A stretch of DNA of 39,935 bases from Sphaerisporangium cinnabarinum (GTDB lineage Bacteria > Actinomycetota > Actinomycetes > Actinomycetales > Cellulomonadaceae), in NCBI GenBank assembly GCA_003052455.1, contig QAPD01000027.1, positions 1-39,935 on the forward strand. Direction: 5' to 3'. The notes under the pieces are model-generated. The model worked only from the letters and a program-made list of their open reading frames with translations, was not told the DNA's origin and did no database searches. Made by a program: the position numbers and the translations under genes. This document shows, one piece after another, positions 25,645 to 34,166 of this stretch; position 1 is the first letter of the stretch; every line of letters starts with the position of its first letter.

Positions 25645-25690
25645 CCGTCGAGGGAGAGGCCCGGCCTCGGCCAGGCCCCGTCCTCGACGG
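25645..25690. terminator. Hairpin between converging putA and winged-helix genes
   Basis: CCGTCGAGG (25645-25653) pairs with CCTCGACGG (25682-25690); inside, GGCCCGGCC (25658-25666) pairs with GGCCAGGCC (25669-25677) with one mismatch. It fills the short gap between two converging genes and may serve both. Confidence 0.55.
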
Positions 25691-25698
25691 GCCGGGCC

Positions 25699-26913
25699 CT
25701 ACCGCGCGTCCTGCGCCGGTACCACCGTCACGGACGTCGCGTCGCGGAACGCGCGCAGGCGCTCCGCCTGCTCGGCGACGGCGTCGGTGAGCCCGGCGTC
25801 CCACGGGACCCACGGGTCGGTGCGGACCGTGAGGCGGCGGCCCGACGCGCGGGGCCGCCACGTGCCCACGACCTCACCCCCCGCGAGCACGGCCCCGGGC
25901 CGGCCGAGGACCCGCCACAGGTCCTGGGCGCGCGCGACGTCCGGGACGAGCGTCGCGCGGTCGCGCAGCTGGAGGAACAGGTCGTAGGGGCCCACGAGGC
26001 GCACGGCCGGCACACCGGCCGCGAGCCGCGCGTCGCGCTCGCGCGCGGCGGCGCCCGTGACGCGCCCGAGGTCGTCGGCGAGCACCCAGCGCTCGGTCGG
26101 CCGCGCACCCGGCTCGACGTCGGCGACCTCGACGCGGACCGCGTCGTCGGGCCACCGGCTCCGGACGTCCTTGACCGGGGCGTCGAGGAACGCGGCGACG
26201 TCCTGGACGCTCGCGCCGGGGAAGAACCGCAGGTAGCCGCGCACGACGTCCAGGCGCGGCGGGGCGTCGCCGCCGAGGCGCCCGTAGAGCGGCGGCTCGA
26301 GGTCGGGGACGCGCCGCAGCACGGGCGGGGACGAGCCCGGCTCGAGCTCGAGCCCGGCCTGCAGGGCCGCGAGGCGGAACGTCTGCTCGTAGCTGTGGGT
26401 GGCGCCGCACGGCCCGCACCAGCGCAGGTGCGGCTCCGGGAGCCGCGCGGTGAGCCGCGTCGAGAGGTCGCCCTTGACGGTCGGCGTCTCGACGAGCTCG
26501 CGCTCCAGCCGCGCCTCGGTTCGGAGGGCGTCGAGCACGGCGACACCGGCCGCACGGAGCGGTCGGCTCGCGTCGTAGACCCGCTTGGCGGCGTCGGCCT
26601 CGGAGAACGGCGCCGTCGCCGTCGCGACCTCGGCGAGGTCCGCGCGGCGGTAGACGTGCGGGGCGCCGCGCAGGGTCCACGCGAGCGCGAGGTCGGGCGG
26701 CAGGGTGCCGGGCGTGATCGGCGGGGCGCCGCGGACGGCGAGCGCCCACGCGGCGCCGTCGGACCCCGTGTCCTGGACGCCCAGGTCGAGGACGGCGACG
26801 TCCGTCACCGCGGCCGCCGCGCCCGGCGCCCGGTCGAGCTCGTGGGCGTGCCAGCGCGCGGCGAGGACGTCGGCCCGCGAGAGCGTGGCCACCGGTTCCG
26901 TGGACGGGTGCAC
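25699..26913 (-). CDS. AlkZ-like winged-helix DNA-binding protein (HTH_42)
   Basis: Predicted 404-residue protein of the HTH_42 superfamily (tandem winged helices), which includes AlkZ and YcaQ/AlkX DNA glycosylases that unhook interstrand cross-links. Family-like blocks are GRLGGDAPPRLDVVRGYLRFFPGAS, given here in shortened form as GYLRFFPGASVQDVAAFL, then VRLVGPYDLFLQLRDR and GEVVGTWRPR near the C-terminus. I cannot place the catalytic Gln-x-Gln motif with certainty; the candidate is LGVQDTG near residue 45. The GTG at 26913 lies 6 nt after TAGCCT and has no SD site, suggesting a leaderless message. It stands alone between converging putA and the cello-oligosaccharide regulator. A DNA-repair role is a family-based inference. 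Confidence 0.7.
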   Translation of the reverse strand: MHPSTEPVATLSRADVLAARWHAHELDRAPGAAAAVTDVAVLDLGVQDTGSDGAAWALAVRGAPPITPGTLPPDLALAWTLRGAPHVYRRADLAEVATATAPFSEADAAKRVYDASRPLRAAGVAVLDALRTEARLERELVETPTVKGDLSTRLTARLPEPHLRWCGPCGATHSYEQTFRLAALQAGLELEPGSSPPVLRRVPDLEPPLYGRLGGDAPPRLDVVRGYLRFFPGASVQDVAAFLDAPVKDVRSRWPDDAVRVEVADVEPGARPTERWVLADDLGRVTGAAARERDARLAAGVPAVRLVGPYDLFLQLRDRATLVPDVARAQDLWRVLGRPGAVLAGGEVVGTWRPRASGRRLTVRTDPWVPWDAGLTDAVAEQAERLRAFRDATSVTVVPAQDAR

Positions 26914-26925
26914 GACGCCAGGCTA
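26914..26925 (-). promoter_or_regulatory. Leaderless -10 box for AlkZ-like gene
   Basis: TAGCCT on the minus strand (26925-26920), 6 nt, then the GTG start; no SD motif. Confidence 0.5.
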
Positions 26926-26994
26926 CGAGCGACCGCCCACAGCGTCGCGCCCCACGCGCCTCGGGTGCCGGGCGGCGCCGCGGACGGCGCCGGG

Positions 26995-28011
26995 TCAGAC
27001 GGAGTCGCGCTCGACGAGCTCCGGCGCGAGGACCTGCGACGCGATCTCGTCGCCGCGGCCGCCCACGAGGTCGAGCAGGAGGTCGGTCGCGCCGCGCACC
27101 ATCTCGACCATCGGGTTCTGGACCGTGGTGAGCGGGGGAGACGTCGTGGCGGCGGTGGCGAGGTTGTCGAAGCCGACGACGGACACGTCGCGCGGCACGT
27201 CGCGGCCGTGGGCCGCGAGCACGCGCAGCGCGCCCTCGGCCATGAGGTCGGACGCGACGAACAGGCCGTCGACGTCGGGGTGCGCGGCGAGGAGGCGCTC
27301 CATGGCCGCCGCGCCGCCCGCGACGGCGAAGTCGCCGATCTCGACCGCGTCGTCCGGCAGGCCGGCCTCGCGCAGCACCTCGCGGAAGCCCGTGAGCCGG
27401 TCCACGCCCGCCGTCATGTCCTGCGGGCCGGCGATCGTCGCGATGCGGCGCCGGCCCGCCTCGACGAGGCGCCGCGCCGCGAGGCGCCCGCCCTCGACGT
27501 TGTCGACGTCGACGTAGAGGAGGTCCGGCGTCGGGCGGAACGGCCGCCCCACGAAGACGGCGGGCAGGCGCGCCGCGAGGAGCGCCTCCTCGAGCTCGTC
27601 GTCGCGGTGGTGCGACGCGACGATCGCGCCGTCGACGTGGCCGCTGCTCAGGTACCGCACGATGCGGCCCGGCTGCTCGTCGGGGCGCGCGAACAGCAGC
27701 ACGAGCTGCAGGTCGGTGCCGCCGAGCGCGGCGCTCACGCCGCGCATCGTGCCCGCGAGGAACGGGTCCGTGAGGATGCGCTCGTCCGGCTCGGGGACCA
27801 CGAGGGCGATCGAGTCCGTGCGGCGCGTCACGAGCGAGCGGGCGGCGCGGTTGGGCGTGTAGCCGAGCTGCGCGACGGCGGCGTCGACCGCCGCCTGCGC
27901 CTCGGGGGACACCCGCAGGCCGCCGTTGATGGCGCGCGACGCCGTCGAGCGCGAGACACCCGCCGTCTGGGCCACCTCGTCCAGGGTCGGCGCGGAGCGC
28001 AGGCTGTTCAT
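26995..28011 (-). CDS. celR: LacI family regulator of the cello-oligosaccharide operon (CelR/CebR type)
   Basis: Predicted 338-residue repressor: HTH with hinge (TLDEVAQTAGVSRSTASRA then INGGLRVS) and a sugar-binding effector domain from about residue 64, with VVGFDNLA near the C-terminus. It is the last gene of the binding protein-permeases-beta-glucosidase run. The run is preceded by three boxes of the TGGNAGCGCTNCCA kind, the operator known for CelR of Thermobifida and CebR of Streptomyces, where cellobiose relieves repression. That synteny makes it the best candidate for the protein binding those boxes. The ATG at 28011 lies 6 nt after GATACT with no SD, so it may have its own leaderless promoter in the 67-bp gap after the glucosidase gene. 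Confidence 0.85.
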   Translation of the reverse strand: MNSLRSAPTLDEVAQTAGVSRSTASRAINGGLRVSPEAQAAVDAAVAQLGYTPNRAARSLVTRRTDSIALVVPEPDERILTDPFLAGTMRGVSAALGGTDLQLVLLFARPDEQPGRIVRYLSSGHVDGAIVASHHRDDELEEALLAARLPAVFVGRPFRPTPDLLYVDVDNVEGGRLAARRLVEAGRRRIATIAGPQDMTAGVDRLTGFREVLREAGLPDDAVEIGDFAVAGGAAAMERLLAAHPDVDGLFVASDLMAEGALRVLAAHGRDVPRDVSVVGFDNLATAATTSPPLTTVQNPMVEMVRGATDLLLDLVGGRGDEIASQVLAPELVERDSV

Positions 28012-28023
28012 CCGGACAGTATC
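28012..28023 (-). promoter_or_regulatory. Possible leaderless -10 for celR-type gene
   Basis: GATACT (28023-28018, minus strand), 6 nt, then ATG. It matches only the A and final T of the TANNNT pattern, so support is moderate. Confidence 0.35.
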
Positions 28024-28078
28024 GCGCGCGCGCTCCCCGGTCCGCACCGCCCCGCTCACCGTGTCCTCACCGTCGTCC

Positions 28079-29629
28079 TCACTCGGCCGGGGCGGGGTCC
28101 GCGGCCGGCGTCTCGCGCGCCGGGATCGCGTTGTCGCGCGCGACCTGGCCGTACCAGGCGCCGCTCGCCTTGACGGTGCGCTCCTGCGTCTCGTAGTCGA
28201 CGCGGACGATGCCGAACCGCTTCGTGTAGCCGAGCGCCCACTCGAAGTTGTCGAGGAGCGACCACGCGAAGTAGCCGCGCACGTCCGCCCCGGCGTCGAT
28301 CGCGTCGCGCGTCGCGCGCAGGTGCGCGTCGAGGAACTCGAGCCGGTCCTGGTCGTCGACCGAGCCGTCCGGGCCCACCTGGTCCGGGTAGGCGGCACCG
28401 TTCTCGGTGATGTACATCGCGACGCCGCGCGGGCCGGTGAAGTCGCGCTGCAGGCGCGTGAGCAGGCGCGTCAGCCCCTCGGGCTGGACCTCCCAGCCCA
28501 TGTCCGTGCGCGGCAGGCCGCGCGAGTGGGCGTGCACGCCGTCCGCGGCGGGGTAGGGGGACGACGTCGCGCGCACGGGCGCGTCGTCGGCCGCCTCGTC
28601 GCGGACGCCCTCGGGGCGGGTGCCCCCGGCACCGTCGCCCTCGGCGCCGGGCGCCGTCGCCTGCGGGCGGGCCGAGACGGCCCCGCCGTTGTAGTAGTTG
28701 ACCCCGAGCGTGTCGATCGGGGTGGAGATGATCTCGAGGTCGCCGTCCTTGACGTGCTCGAGCAGCCCGTAGGGCGCGACGTCCTCGAGGACGTCGGCCG
28801 GGTACTCGCCGTGGAAGACGGGGTCGAGGAAGATCCGGTTGAACTGGCCGTCGATCCGGCGCGCGGCGTCGACGTCGGCCGGGTCCTGCGGGTCGACCGG
28901 GTCGGACACGGTGAAGTTCAGCGTGAGCCCGAGGTTCGCCTCCGGCGCGCGCTCGCGCAGCGCCTGGACCGCGAGGCCGTGCCCGAGCAGCAGGTGGTGC
29001 GCGGCCGCGAGGCCGTCCTCGCGCGACTGCCGGCCCGGTGCGTGCACGCCCGCGGTGTAGCCGAGGAACGCGGAGCACCACGGCTCGTTGAGGGTCGTCC
29101 ACACGCCGACGCGGTCACCGAGCGCCTCGTGCATCGTCACCGCGTACTCGGCGAAGAGGTACGCCGTGTCGCGCGACGTCCAGCCGCCCTTGTCCTCGAG
29201 CGCCTGGGGGAGGTCCCAGTGGTAGAGCGTGAGCCACGGCAGGACGTCCGCCGCGAGCAGCTCGTCGACGAGGCGGTCGTAGAACGCGAGCCCGGCGGGG
29301 TTCACCGCGCCGCCGTCGGGACGCACGCGGGCCCACGACGTCGAGAACCGGTAGGCCCCGAGGTCGAGGCCCCGCAGGAGCGCGACGTCCTCGCGGTACC
29401 GGTGGTAGTGGTCGCACGCGACCATGCCGTCGTCACCGTTCACGACGGCGCCCGGCACGCGGGCGAACGCGTCCCACACGGAGTCCGTGCGCCCGTCGGT
29501 GCGCCCCGCGCCCTCGATCTGGAACGCGGCCGTCGCGGCGCCCCAGAGGAAGCCCGGGGGCATCTCGACGCGTCCGGTCGCGGTCGCCGGGTTCGGGAGG
29601 AGGGGCGCGGACGGGACGAAGCTGGTCAT
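28079..29629 (-). CDS. bglC: GH1 beta-glucosidase
   Basis: Predicted 516-residue family 1 beta-glucosidase that would cleave imported cellobiose and cello-oligosaccharides to glucose in the cytoplasm. It starts its barrel with PPGFLWGAATAAFQIEGAG. The acid/base Glu is in TLNEPWC and the nucleophile Glu in YITENGAAY; AWSLLDNFEWALGYTKRFG closes the active site. A low-complexity insert of about 50 residues rich in Ala, Gly and Asp follows NYYNGGAVSARPQ. The ATG at 29629 has AAGGA upstream. No signal peptide. It follows the MalG-type permease gene by 135 bp in the order known for cebE-cebF-cebG-bglC of Streptomyces, which is the basis of the symbol. Confidence 0.92.
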   Translation of the reverse strand: MTSFVPSAPLLPNPATATGRVEMPPGFLWGAATAAFQIEGAGRTDGRTDSVWDAFARVPGAVVNGDDGMVACDHYHRYREDVALLRGLDLGAYRFSTSWARVRPDGGAVNPAGLAFYDRLVDELLAADVLPWLTLYHWDLPQALEDKGGWTSRDTAYLFAEYAVTMHEALGDRVGVWTTLNEPWCSAFLGYTAGVHAPGRQSREDGLAAAHHLLLGHGLAVQALRERAPEANLGLTLNFTVSDPVDPQDPADVDAARRIDGQFNRIFLDPVFHGEYPADVLEDVAPYGLLEHVKDGDLEIISTPIDTLGVNYYNGGAVSARPQATAPGAEGDGAGGTRPEGVRDEAADDAPVRATSSPYPAADGVHAHSRGLPRTDMGWEVQPEGLTRLLTRLQRDFTGPRGVAMYITENGAAYPDQVGPDGSVDDQDRLEFLDAHLRATRDAIDAGADVRGYFAWSLLDNFEWALGYTKRFGIVRVDYETQERTVKASGAWYGQVARDNAIPARETPAADPAPAE

Positions 29630-29764
29630 GGTCGATTGTCCTTCGAGAAGTCGCGGGATGGCACGCGGGCGGGCCGGTCGGGCCCGCCCGCGCGACGGTC
29701 GGCGCGCAGCACGGACCGCGCCCACCGGGTGGTGGGCGGGTCGTGCGGCGCGGGGCGCCGGGCG

Positions 29765-30685
29765 TCAGCCCTTGACGGCGCCCTGCATGATGCCCGCCAC
29801 GAGCTGGCGGCCGGTGAAGATGAAGATGACGATGAGCGGCAGCGTGACGAGGAAGATCCCGGCCATGACGAGCGAGTAGTCGACGAAGAAGTTCGACTGC
29901 AGGGACCGCACCACGAGCGGCAGCGTCGGGTTGTTCTGGTTGAGCACGATGGACGGCCAGAAGAAGTTCGTCCACTGCTGCACGAACGTGAACAGGCCCA
30001 GCATCGCGGCGGCCGGGCGGGCCGCCGGCAGCGCGATGGACCAGAACGTGCGGATCATGGACGCGCCGTCGACCCGGGCCGCCTCGATGAGCTCGTACGG
30101 CAGCGCCTCGCCGAGGTACTGCGTCATCCAGAAGACGCCGAACGCCGTGACGAGCGCGGGCACGATGACGGCCTGGAGCTTGCCGATCCACCCGAGGTCC
30201 GACATGAGGATGTACATCGGGATGACGCCGAGCTGCGTGGGGACCGCCATCGTCGCGATGACGAAGACGAGCAGCGGGCCGCGGCCGCGGAACCGGAGCT
30301 TCGCGAACGAGAAGCCGGCGAGCGTCGAGAACAGCACGACCGAGAGGGACGTGAGCACCGCGACGACCACCGAGTTCCAGGCGGCCTTCCAGAAGTTGAT
30401 CGCGTCCGAGCTCATGACGTCGGCGAACCGGTCGAACAGGCTCGCGTCCGGCAGGAGCTGGGGCAGAGCGCTGCGCGAGATCTCCTCGGGCGTCGAGGAG
30501 CCCAGGATCAGCGTGAAGTACAGCGGGAACACCGAGATCAGCAGGACGATCCCGAGGATGGTGTAGGTGACCCAGCGCGGGCGGCGCTGCGTGCCGCCCA
30601 CGTTCTTCCCGGCGCTCCGGCGGCGGGACGCGGCGCGGGCCGCGCCCGGGCCGGCGGTCTGGGCGATGACGGGGACGGAGCTCAT
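29765..30685 (-). CDS. cebG: Cello-oligosaccharide ABC transporter permease (CebG type)
   Basis: Predicted 306-residue MalG-type inner-membrane permease with six hydrophobic segments, the first being VTYTILGIVLLISVFPLYF after a basic tail. The EAA loop is YELIEAARVDGASMIRTFW and the C-terminus is the typical IMQGAVKG. The ATG at 30685 follows GGAGGAAGCG and overlaps the stop of the preceding permease by 4 bp. It pairs with the CebF-type subunit. The cello-oligosaccharide specificity is inferred from the adjoining beta-glucosidase and the CelR-type boxes. Confidence 0.88.
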   Translation of the reverse strand: MSSVPVIAQTAGPGAARAASRRRSAGKNVGGTQRRPRWVTYTILGIVLLISVFPLYFTLILGSSTPEEISRSALPQLLPDASLFDRFADVMSSDAINFWKAAWNSVVVAVLTSLSVVLFSTLAGFSFAKLRFRGRGPLLVFVIATMAVPTQLGVIPMYILMSDLGWIGKLQAVIVPALVTAFGVFWMTQYLGEALPYELIEAARVDGASMIRTFWSIALPAARPAAAMLGLFTFVQQWTNFFWPSIVLNQNNPTLPLVVRSLQSNFFVDYSLVMAGIFLVTLPLIVIFIFTGRQLVAGIMQGAVKG

Positions 30686-31806
30686 CGCTTCCTCCGGTCG
30701 GTCGGGCTGGCGGCGGTCGGGACGGACGCCTCGGTCCCCGCGGCGGAACGCTGCGCGGACATGGCGTCCTCGGCACGCAGGCGCTTGCGCGCCTCCTGCC
30801 GGCGACGCACCCAGCGTGGCGGTCGCGGCTGCGCGTTCGACGTGGCGATCCGCCGGGTGACGAGGAAGTTGACGATGCCCACGAGGATGATGAGCAGGAA
30901 CAGCAGCCACGCGACGGCGGCCGCACGACCGAAGTTCTTCTGGTTGCCCCACGCGACGTCGTAGAGGTAGAGCACGGTCGTCATCCACTGGCGGTCGGCG
31001 CCGCCGAGGCCCTGCGCGTCGAACATGCGCGGCTCGTCGAAGATCTGCAGGCCACCGATCGTCGAGGTGATGACGACGAAGATGATCGTGGCGCGGATCT
31101 GCGGGACGGTCACGGAGAAGAACTGGCGCACGCGCCCGGCGCCGTCGATGATCGCGGCCTCGTACAGCTCGCGCGGCACCGCCTGCATCGCGGCGAGGAA
31201 GATCAGCGCGTTGTACCCCGTCCAGCGGAAGTTCACCATCGACGCGATGGCGACGTGGCTCGCGAGGGCGTCGGCGTGCCAGCGGATCGGGTCGACACCG
31301 ACGAGGCCGAGCAGCTCGTTGATGAGCCCGTACTGGTCGGCGAACAGGCGGCCGAAGATCATCGAGACCGCGACGGGTGCGACGACGTACGGCAGCAGGA
31401 CGCCCATGCGCCAGAAGGTCGCGGCGCGCAGGTTCTGGTCGAGCAGCGCGGCGATCGCGATCGCGGCGAGGACCTGCGGCACGGACGAGAGCACGAAGAT
31501 CGAGACGGTGTTGCGCAGGGACTTCCAGAACGTCGGCTGCGCGAGGACGTCCGTGTAGTTCTGGAGACCGACGAAGTCGCCCTGGCCGCCGAGCAGGTTC
31601 CAGTCGTAGACGGACACCACGGCGGTGTACACGAGCGGGAAGAGCCCCGTGATCGCGAACAGGATGAAGAAGGGCGAGATGTAGAGGTAGGGCGAGACCT
31701 TGACGTCCCAGCGGCTGAGGCGCTGGGAGAAGCCGACGCGGCGCGGCGTGCGCGGCGGCGGACCGCTGAGCCCCGGCGAGGGCTGGGTGGGCGTGAGGAC
31801 GGCCAT
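30682..31806 (-). CDS. cebF: Cello-oligosaccharide ABC transporter permease (CebF type)
   Basis: Predicted 374-residue MalF-type permease. After a Pro-rich cytoplasmic tail come six membrane helices, starting YLYISPFFILFAITGLFPLV. The EAA loop is YEAAIIDGAGRVRQFFSVTV. Unusually, a hydrophilic C-terminal tail of about 60 residues, rich in Arg, Ala and Ser, extends past the last helix; this part is close to the next gene, whose start it overlaps by 4 bp. It is 116 bp downstream of the binding-protein gene. Confidence 0.88.
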   Translation of the reverse strand: MAVLTPTQPSPGLSGPPPRTPRRVGFSQRLSRWDVKVSPYLYISPFFILFAITGLFPLVYTAVVSVYDWNLLGGQGDFVGLQNYTDVLAQPTFWKSLRNTVSIFVLSSVPQVLAAIAIAALLDQNLRAATFWRMGVLLPYVVAPVAVSMIFGRLFADQYGLINELLGLVGVDPIRWHADALASHVAIASMVNFRWTGYNALIFLAAMQAVPRELYEAAIIDGAGRVRQFFSVTVPQIRATIIFVVITSTIGGLQIFDEPRMFDAQGLGGADRQWMTTVLYLYDVAWGNQKNFGRAAAVAWLLFLLIILVGIVNFLVTRRIATSNAQPRPPRWVRRRQEARKRLRAEDAMSAQRSAAGTEASVPTAASPTDRRKR

Positions 31807-31922
31807 GTGGGATTCCTGGGCTGCTCGGTGGCGCTGGGTGGCTGCGGGTGCGGGGCGTCGTCCGCGGGCGGACGCGCGCGGGGCCGGGGGCGGCAGGTCG
31901 TGCCGCCCCCGGCCCCGTCAGG

Positions 31923-33257
31923 TCACAGGCCCAGGTCCTGGAAGGACTGGAGCGTCTTCTGCCACGAGGAGGCGGCGTCGTCCGTCTTCTCGACGTCCAC
32001 GCGCTTGATGCCGTCCTGGACGGTCGTGTGGATCGAGAAGTAGTTCGCGCCCTTGAACGGCGCGCTGTCGATCGCGAGCGCACGGTTCACGAAGATCGTG
32101 CCGACCGGGGCGTCGTTGAAGAAGTCGTTCGTGAAGGACTGCACGGCGTCGGACTCCTGCGCCTCGAGCTGCGACGGGAACGTGCCCGCGTTCTCGAAGG
32201 CCGTCGTCTGCTGCGCCGGGTCGGTCAGCCACGCGGCGAGCTCCTTGGCCGCCTCGGCGTTCGGGCCGGAGGCCGGCACCGTGAGGAACGAGCCGCCCCA
32301 GTTGAGGCCGCCGCCGGGGAAGACGTCCGCGACGTTCCAGCCGGTGACGCCGCCCGAGCGCTCCTCGACCGGGCCGGTCATCCACGCGGGGCAGATCATC
32401 GTCGCGAAGCCGTCGTTCTGGAACGCGGCGTCCCAGTCGCCCGACCACTGCTCGAGGCCGGCGGAGAGCTCGTTCGTCGTCGACTGCTCGAGCACCGTGT
32501 CGTAGATGTCGATGATCGGCTGGTTGGACGCGAGGTCCTTGGGCGTGCCGTCGGACTCCTCGTAGGCGTTGTCGATCTGGTTGACCATGGCCTGCGAGAT
32601 GGACATCGCGGAGTCGTACCAGGCCGAGTCGCTCGCGGCGACGAACGTGGCGCCCGCGGCGAAGTAGTCGTCCCACGTGGCGTCCTCGCCACCGAGGAGC
32701 TCGGCCACGCCGGCCGGGTCGCTCGGGAGGCCCGCGGCCTCGAACAGGTCCTGGCGGTAGCAGATCGCGCTCGGGCCGATGTCGGTGCCGTAGCCGATGA
32801 GCTTGCCGTCCGTCGTCGTCGCCTGCTGGACCTTCCAGTCCACCCAGCGGCCGTCGAGCGACGAGTCGGTGAGGTCGGTGAAGAGGTCGGGGTACTGCAT
32901 GAGCTCCGGGAGCCAGTCGACCTCGATGGCCTCGATGTCCGCGAGGCCCTCGCCGCCGGCGGCGAGCTTCGTGGTGAGGTTGGTCCGCGCGTCCTCGGAC
33001 TTGGCGGCCTTCGTCTGCTTGACGGTGACGTTCGGGTGCTCCGCGGTGTACGCGGCGAGGAGCTCGTCCGTGTAGCCGAAGTCGTTGAACGTCGCGACGG
33101 TGAGCGTGATCTTGTCTCCGTCGCCGGAGCCCGTCGCGTCGTCGTTCGAGCCGGAGCCGCTCGAGCACGCGGTCAGGGTGAGGGTGATGGCCGCGAGGCC
33201 TGCGACGGCGGCGATCGCCTTGCGGGGCCGGCGGGTCGTACGGGTGCTGCTCAGCAC
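31923..33257 (-). CDS. cebE: Cello-oligosaccharide-binding lipoprotein (CebE type)
   Basis: Predicted 444-residue extracellular solute-binding protein. The GTG at 33257 (reading MLSSTRTTRRPRKA) is chosen for GGGAG 6 nt upstream; a longer frame to 33329 runs across two operator boxes. Signal peptide with hydrophobic core and a lipobox-like LTAC near residue 31, then a Ser/Gly/Asp linker and the SBP_bac_1 domain. It delivers sugar to the CebF/CebG pair. No cognate ATPase gene is in the operon, so a shared MsiK-like ATPase is expected. Three CelR-type boxes in its promoter region indicate induction by cellobiose or related sugars. Confidence 0.88.
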   Translation of the reverse strand: MLSSTRTTRRPRKAIAAVAGLAAITLTLTACSSGSGSNDDATGSGDGDKITLTVATFNDFGYTDELLAAYTAEHPNVTVKQTKAAKSEDARTNLTTKLAAGGEGLADIEAIEVDWLPELMQYPDLFTDLTDSSLDGRWVDWKVQQATTTDGKLIGYGTDIGPSAICYRQDLFEAAGLPSDPAGVAELLGGEDATWDDYFAAGATFVAASDSAWYDSAMSISQAMVNQIDNAYEESDGTPKDLASNQPIIDIYDTVLEQSTTNELSAGLEQWSGDWDAAFQNDGFATMICPAWMTGPVEERSGGVTGWNVADVFPGGGLNWGGSFLTVPASGPNAEAAKELAAWLTDPAQQTTAFENAGTFPSQLEAQESDAVQSFTNDFFNDAPVGTIFVNRALAIDSAPFKGANYFSIHTTVQDGIKRVDVEKTDDAASSWQKTLQSFQDLGL

Positions 33258-33287
33258 GGTGACTCCCTTGTCGGTGGGGCGGGGTCG

Positions 33288-33301
33288 TGGCAGCGCTCCC
33301 A
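33288..33301. promoter_or_regulatory. CelR-type operator box 1
   Basis: TGGCAGCGCTCCCA, one change from the known CelR box TGGGAGCGCTCCCA. It lies in the leader, about 31 bp before the cebE-type start codon. Confidence 0.8.
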
Positions 33302-33308
33302 CCTCCAA

Positions 33309-33326
33309 TGTGGTAGCGCTTCCACA
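33309..33326. promoter_or_regulatory. CelR-type operator box 2
   Basis: TGTGGTAGCGCTTCCACA, 18 bp, with core TGGTAGCGCTTCCA at 33311-33324. It is centred 23 bp from box 1 and just downstream of the predicted transcription start, where a bound repressor would block initiation or early elongation. Confidence 0.82.
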
Positions 33327-33336
33327 CAACGGCCTG

Positions 33337-33366
33337 ATCGTGCGTTCCCGCCCGAACCCGTGTCAA
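33337..33366 (-). promoter_or_regulatory. Promoter of the cello-oligosaccharide operon
   Basis: On the minus strand a perfect -35 TTGACA (33366-33361) is followed 18 bp later by CACGAT (33342-33337) as a weak -10. Transcription would begin near 33330, leaving a leader of about 70 nt that contains boxes 1 and 2. Confidence 0.55.
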
Positions 33367-33389
33367 GCCACGCTCATCGTGGCAGGGGT

Positions 33390-33405
33390 GTGGTCGCGCT
33401 CCCAC
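33390..33405. promoter_or_regulatory. CelR-type operator box 3
   Basis: GTGGTCGCGCTCCCAC, core TGGTCGCGCTCCCA (33391-33404). It is upstream of the -35 and centred 80 bp from box 2, a distance allowing a repression loop around the promoter. Confidence 0.7.
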
Positions 33406-33480
33406 CCGGGTATCTGTGCAGGTCAGGGCGTTGCGGGGACCTACCAGTTGGTCGGATTCTGTGGAAATCGTTACCGGTTC

Positions 33481-33492
33481 GAGACCGGTCTC
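33481..33492. other. Perfect 12-bp palindrome
   Basis: GAGACCGGTCTC, in the 296-bp gap (33258-33553) between the operon promoter and the end of the DUF2505 gene. It overlaps a second repeat, ACCGGT at 33473-33478 and 33484-33489. It may be part of a terminator or an operator; nothing decides between them. Confidence 0.3.
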
Positions 33493-33553
33493 CGCGCGGT
33501 GCCGACGAGCGCCCGTGTCGGTCGGGCCACGCCGGACTCCGCCCGGTCGGCGG

Positions 33554-34054
33554 TCAGCGCGACAGCCACGCGAGGCCGGCGGACTCCTCGGCGGCGAGCG
33601 CCGTCCGCACGGCCTCGGCCGCAGCCTGCTCGATCGCGCCGCCGAAGAGCGGCACGTTGGCCTTGACCTCGCCGTCGTAGCGCTCGACCGTGCCGTCGCC
33701 CTCGGGGGAGAGCGTCACGGTGCCCGTGAGGCGTACCGGCGCGCCGGTGATCTCGAGCGACACCGTGCCCGACCGCTCGCCGTCGCGCTCCGGCTCCCAG
33801 ACCTCCGCCTGCCGGATCTCGAGACGACCCCCGACGAACGACCGGACGTGCGCGGGGATCTGGTCCGTGGGCAGCGTCCGCCGCACCGCGACGGTGAACC
33901 CCTCGTCCGGCCCGCCGGTGACGTCGACCTGCTCGACGTGGGCGCCGTCGCCGCCGGAGCGGGCAGCGCGCCAGCGGACGAACTCCTCGTCCGCGAGCAT
34001 CGCCCCGACGGCGGGGACGGGGGCGGGGTAGCGGAGCTCGACGCTCAGGTGCAC
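33554..34054 (-). CDS. DUF2505 / SRPBCC-like protein
   Basis: Predicted 166-residue protein of the DUF2505 family, related to the START/SRPBCC fold that makes a deep hydrophobic pocket. The pattern fits: an opening beta strand MHLSVELRYPAPVPAVGAML, alternating strands through the middle (VSLEITGAPVRLTGTVTL), and a long C-terminal amphipathic helix ending the protein. No signal peptide. The GTG at 34054 follows GGAGG. Ligand and role are unknown. It is divergent from the PdtaS-like kinase gene; a small 8-bp perfect hairpin (34076-34083 with 34087-34094) lies in its leader region. Confidence 0.75.
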   Translation of the reverse strand: MHLSVELRYPAPVPAVGAMLADEEFVRWRAARSGGDGAHVEQVDVTGGPDEGFTVAVRRTLPTDQIPAHVRSFVGGRLEIRQAEVWEPERDGERSGTVSLEITGAPVRLTGTVTLSPEGDGTVERYDGEVKANVPLFGGAIEQAAAEAVRTALAAEESAGLAWLSR

Positions 34055-34166
34055 GGGACCTCCTCGGACCCTGCGCCGGCCCGTGACGGGCCGGTCGACG
34101 GGACGGCTGACGGTTCTGGCGACCGCGCACGCGGGCGCTGAGGGGACTCTACCGGTCGCGCCCCTC

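Noticed and set aside
26995-28398. Longer start for the celR-type regulator
   Set aside because: The extra 129 residues are Arg/Thr/Ser-rich and read antisense-like through the beta-glucosidase 3' end; the HTH begins just after the ATG at 28011.
33463-33475. GGAAATCGTTACC as a fourth LacI-type operator in the ceb promoter region
   Set aside because: Its two halves match at only four of six positions and it is unlike the three clear boxes; likely chance.
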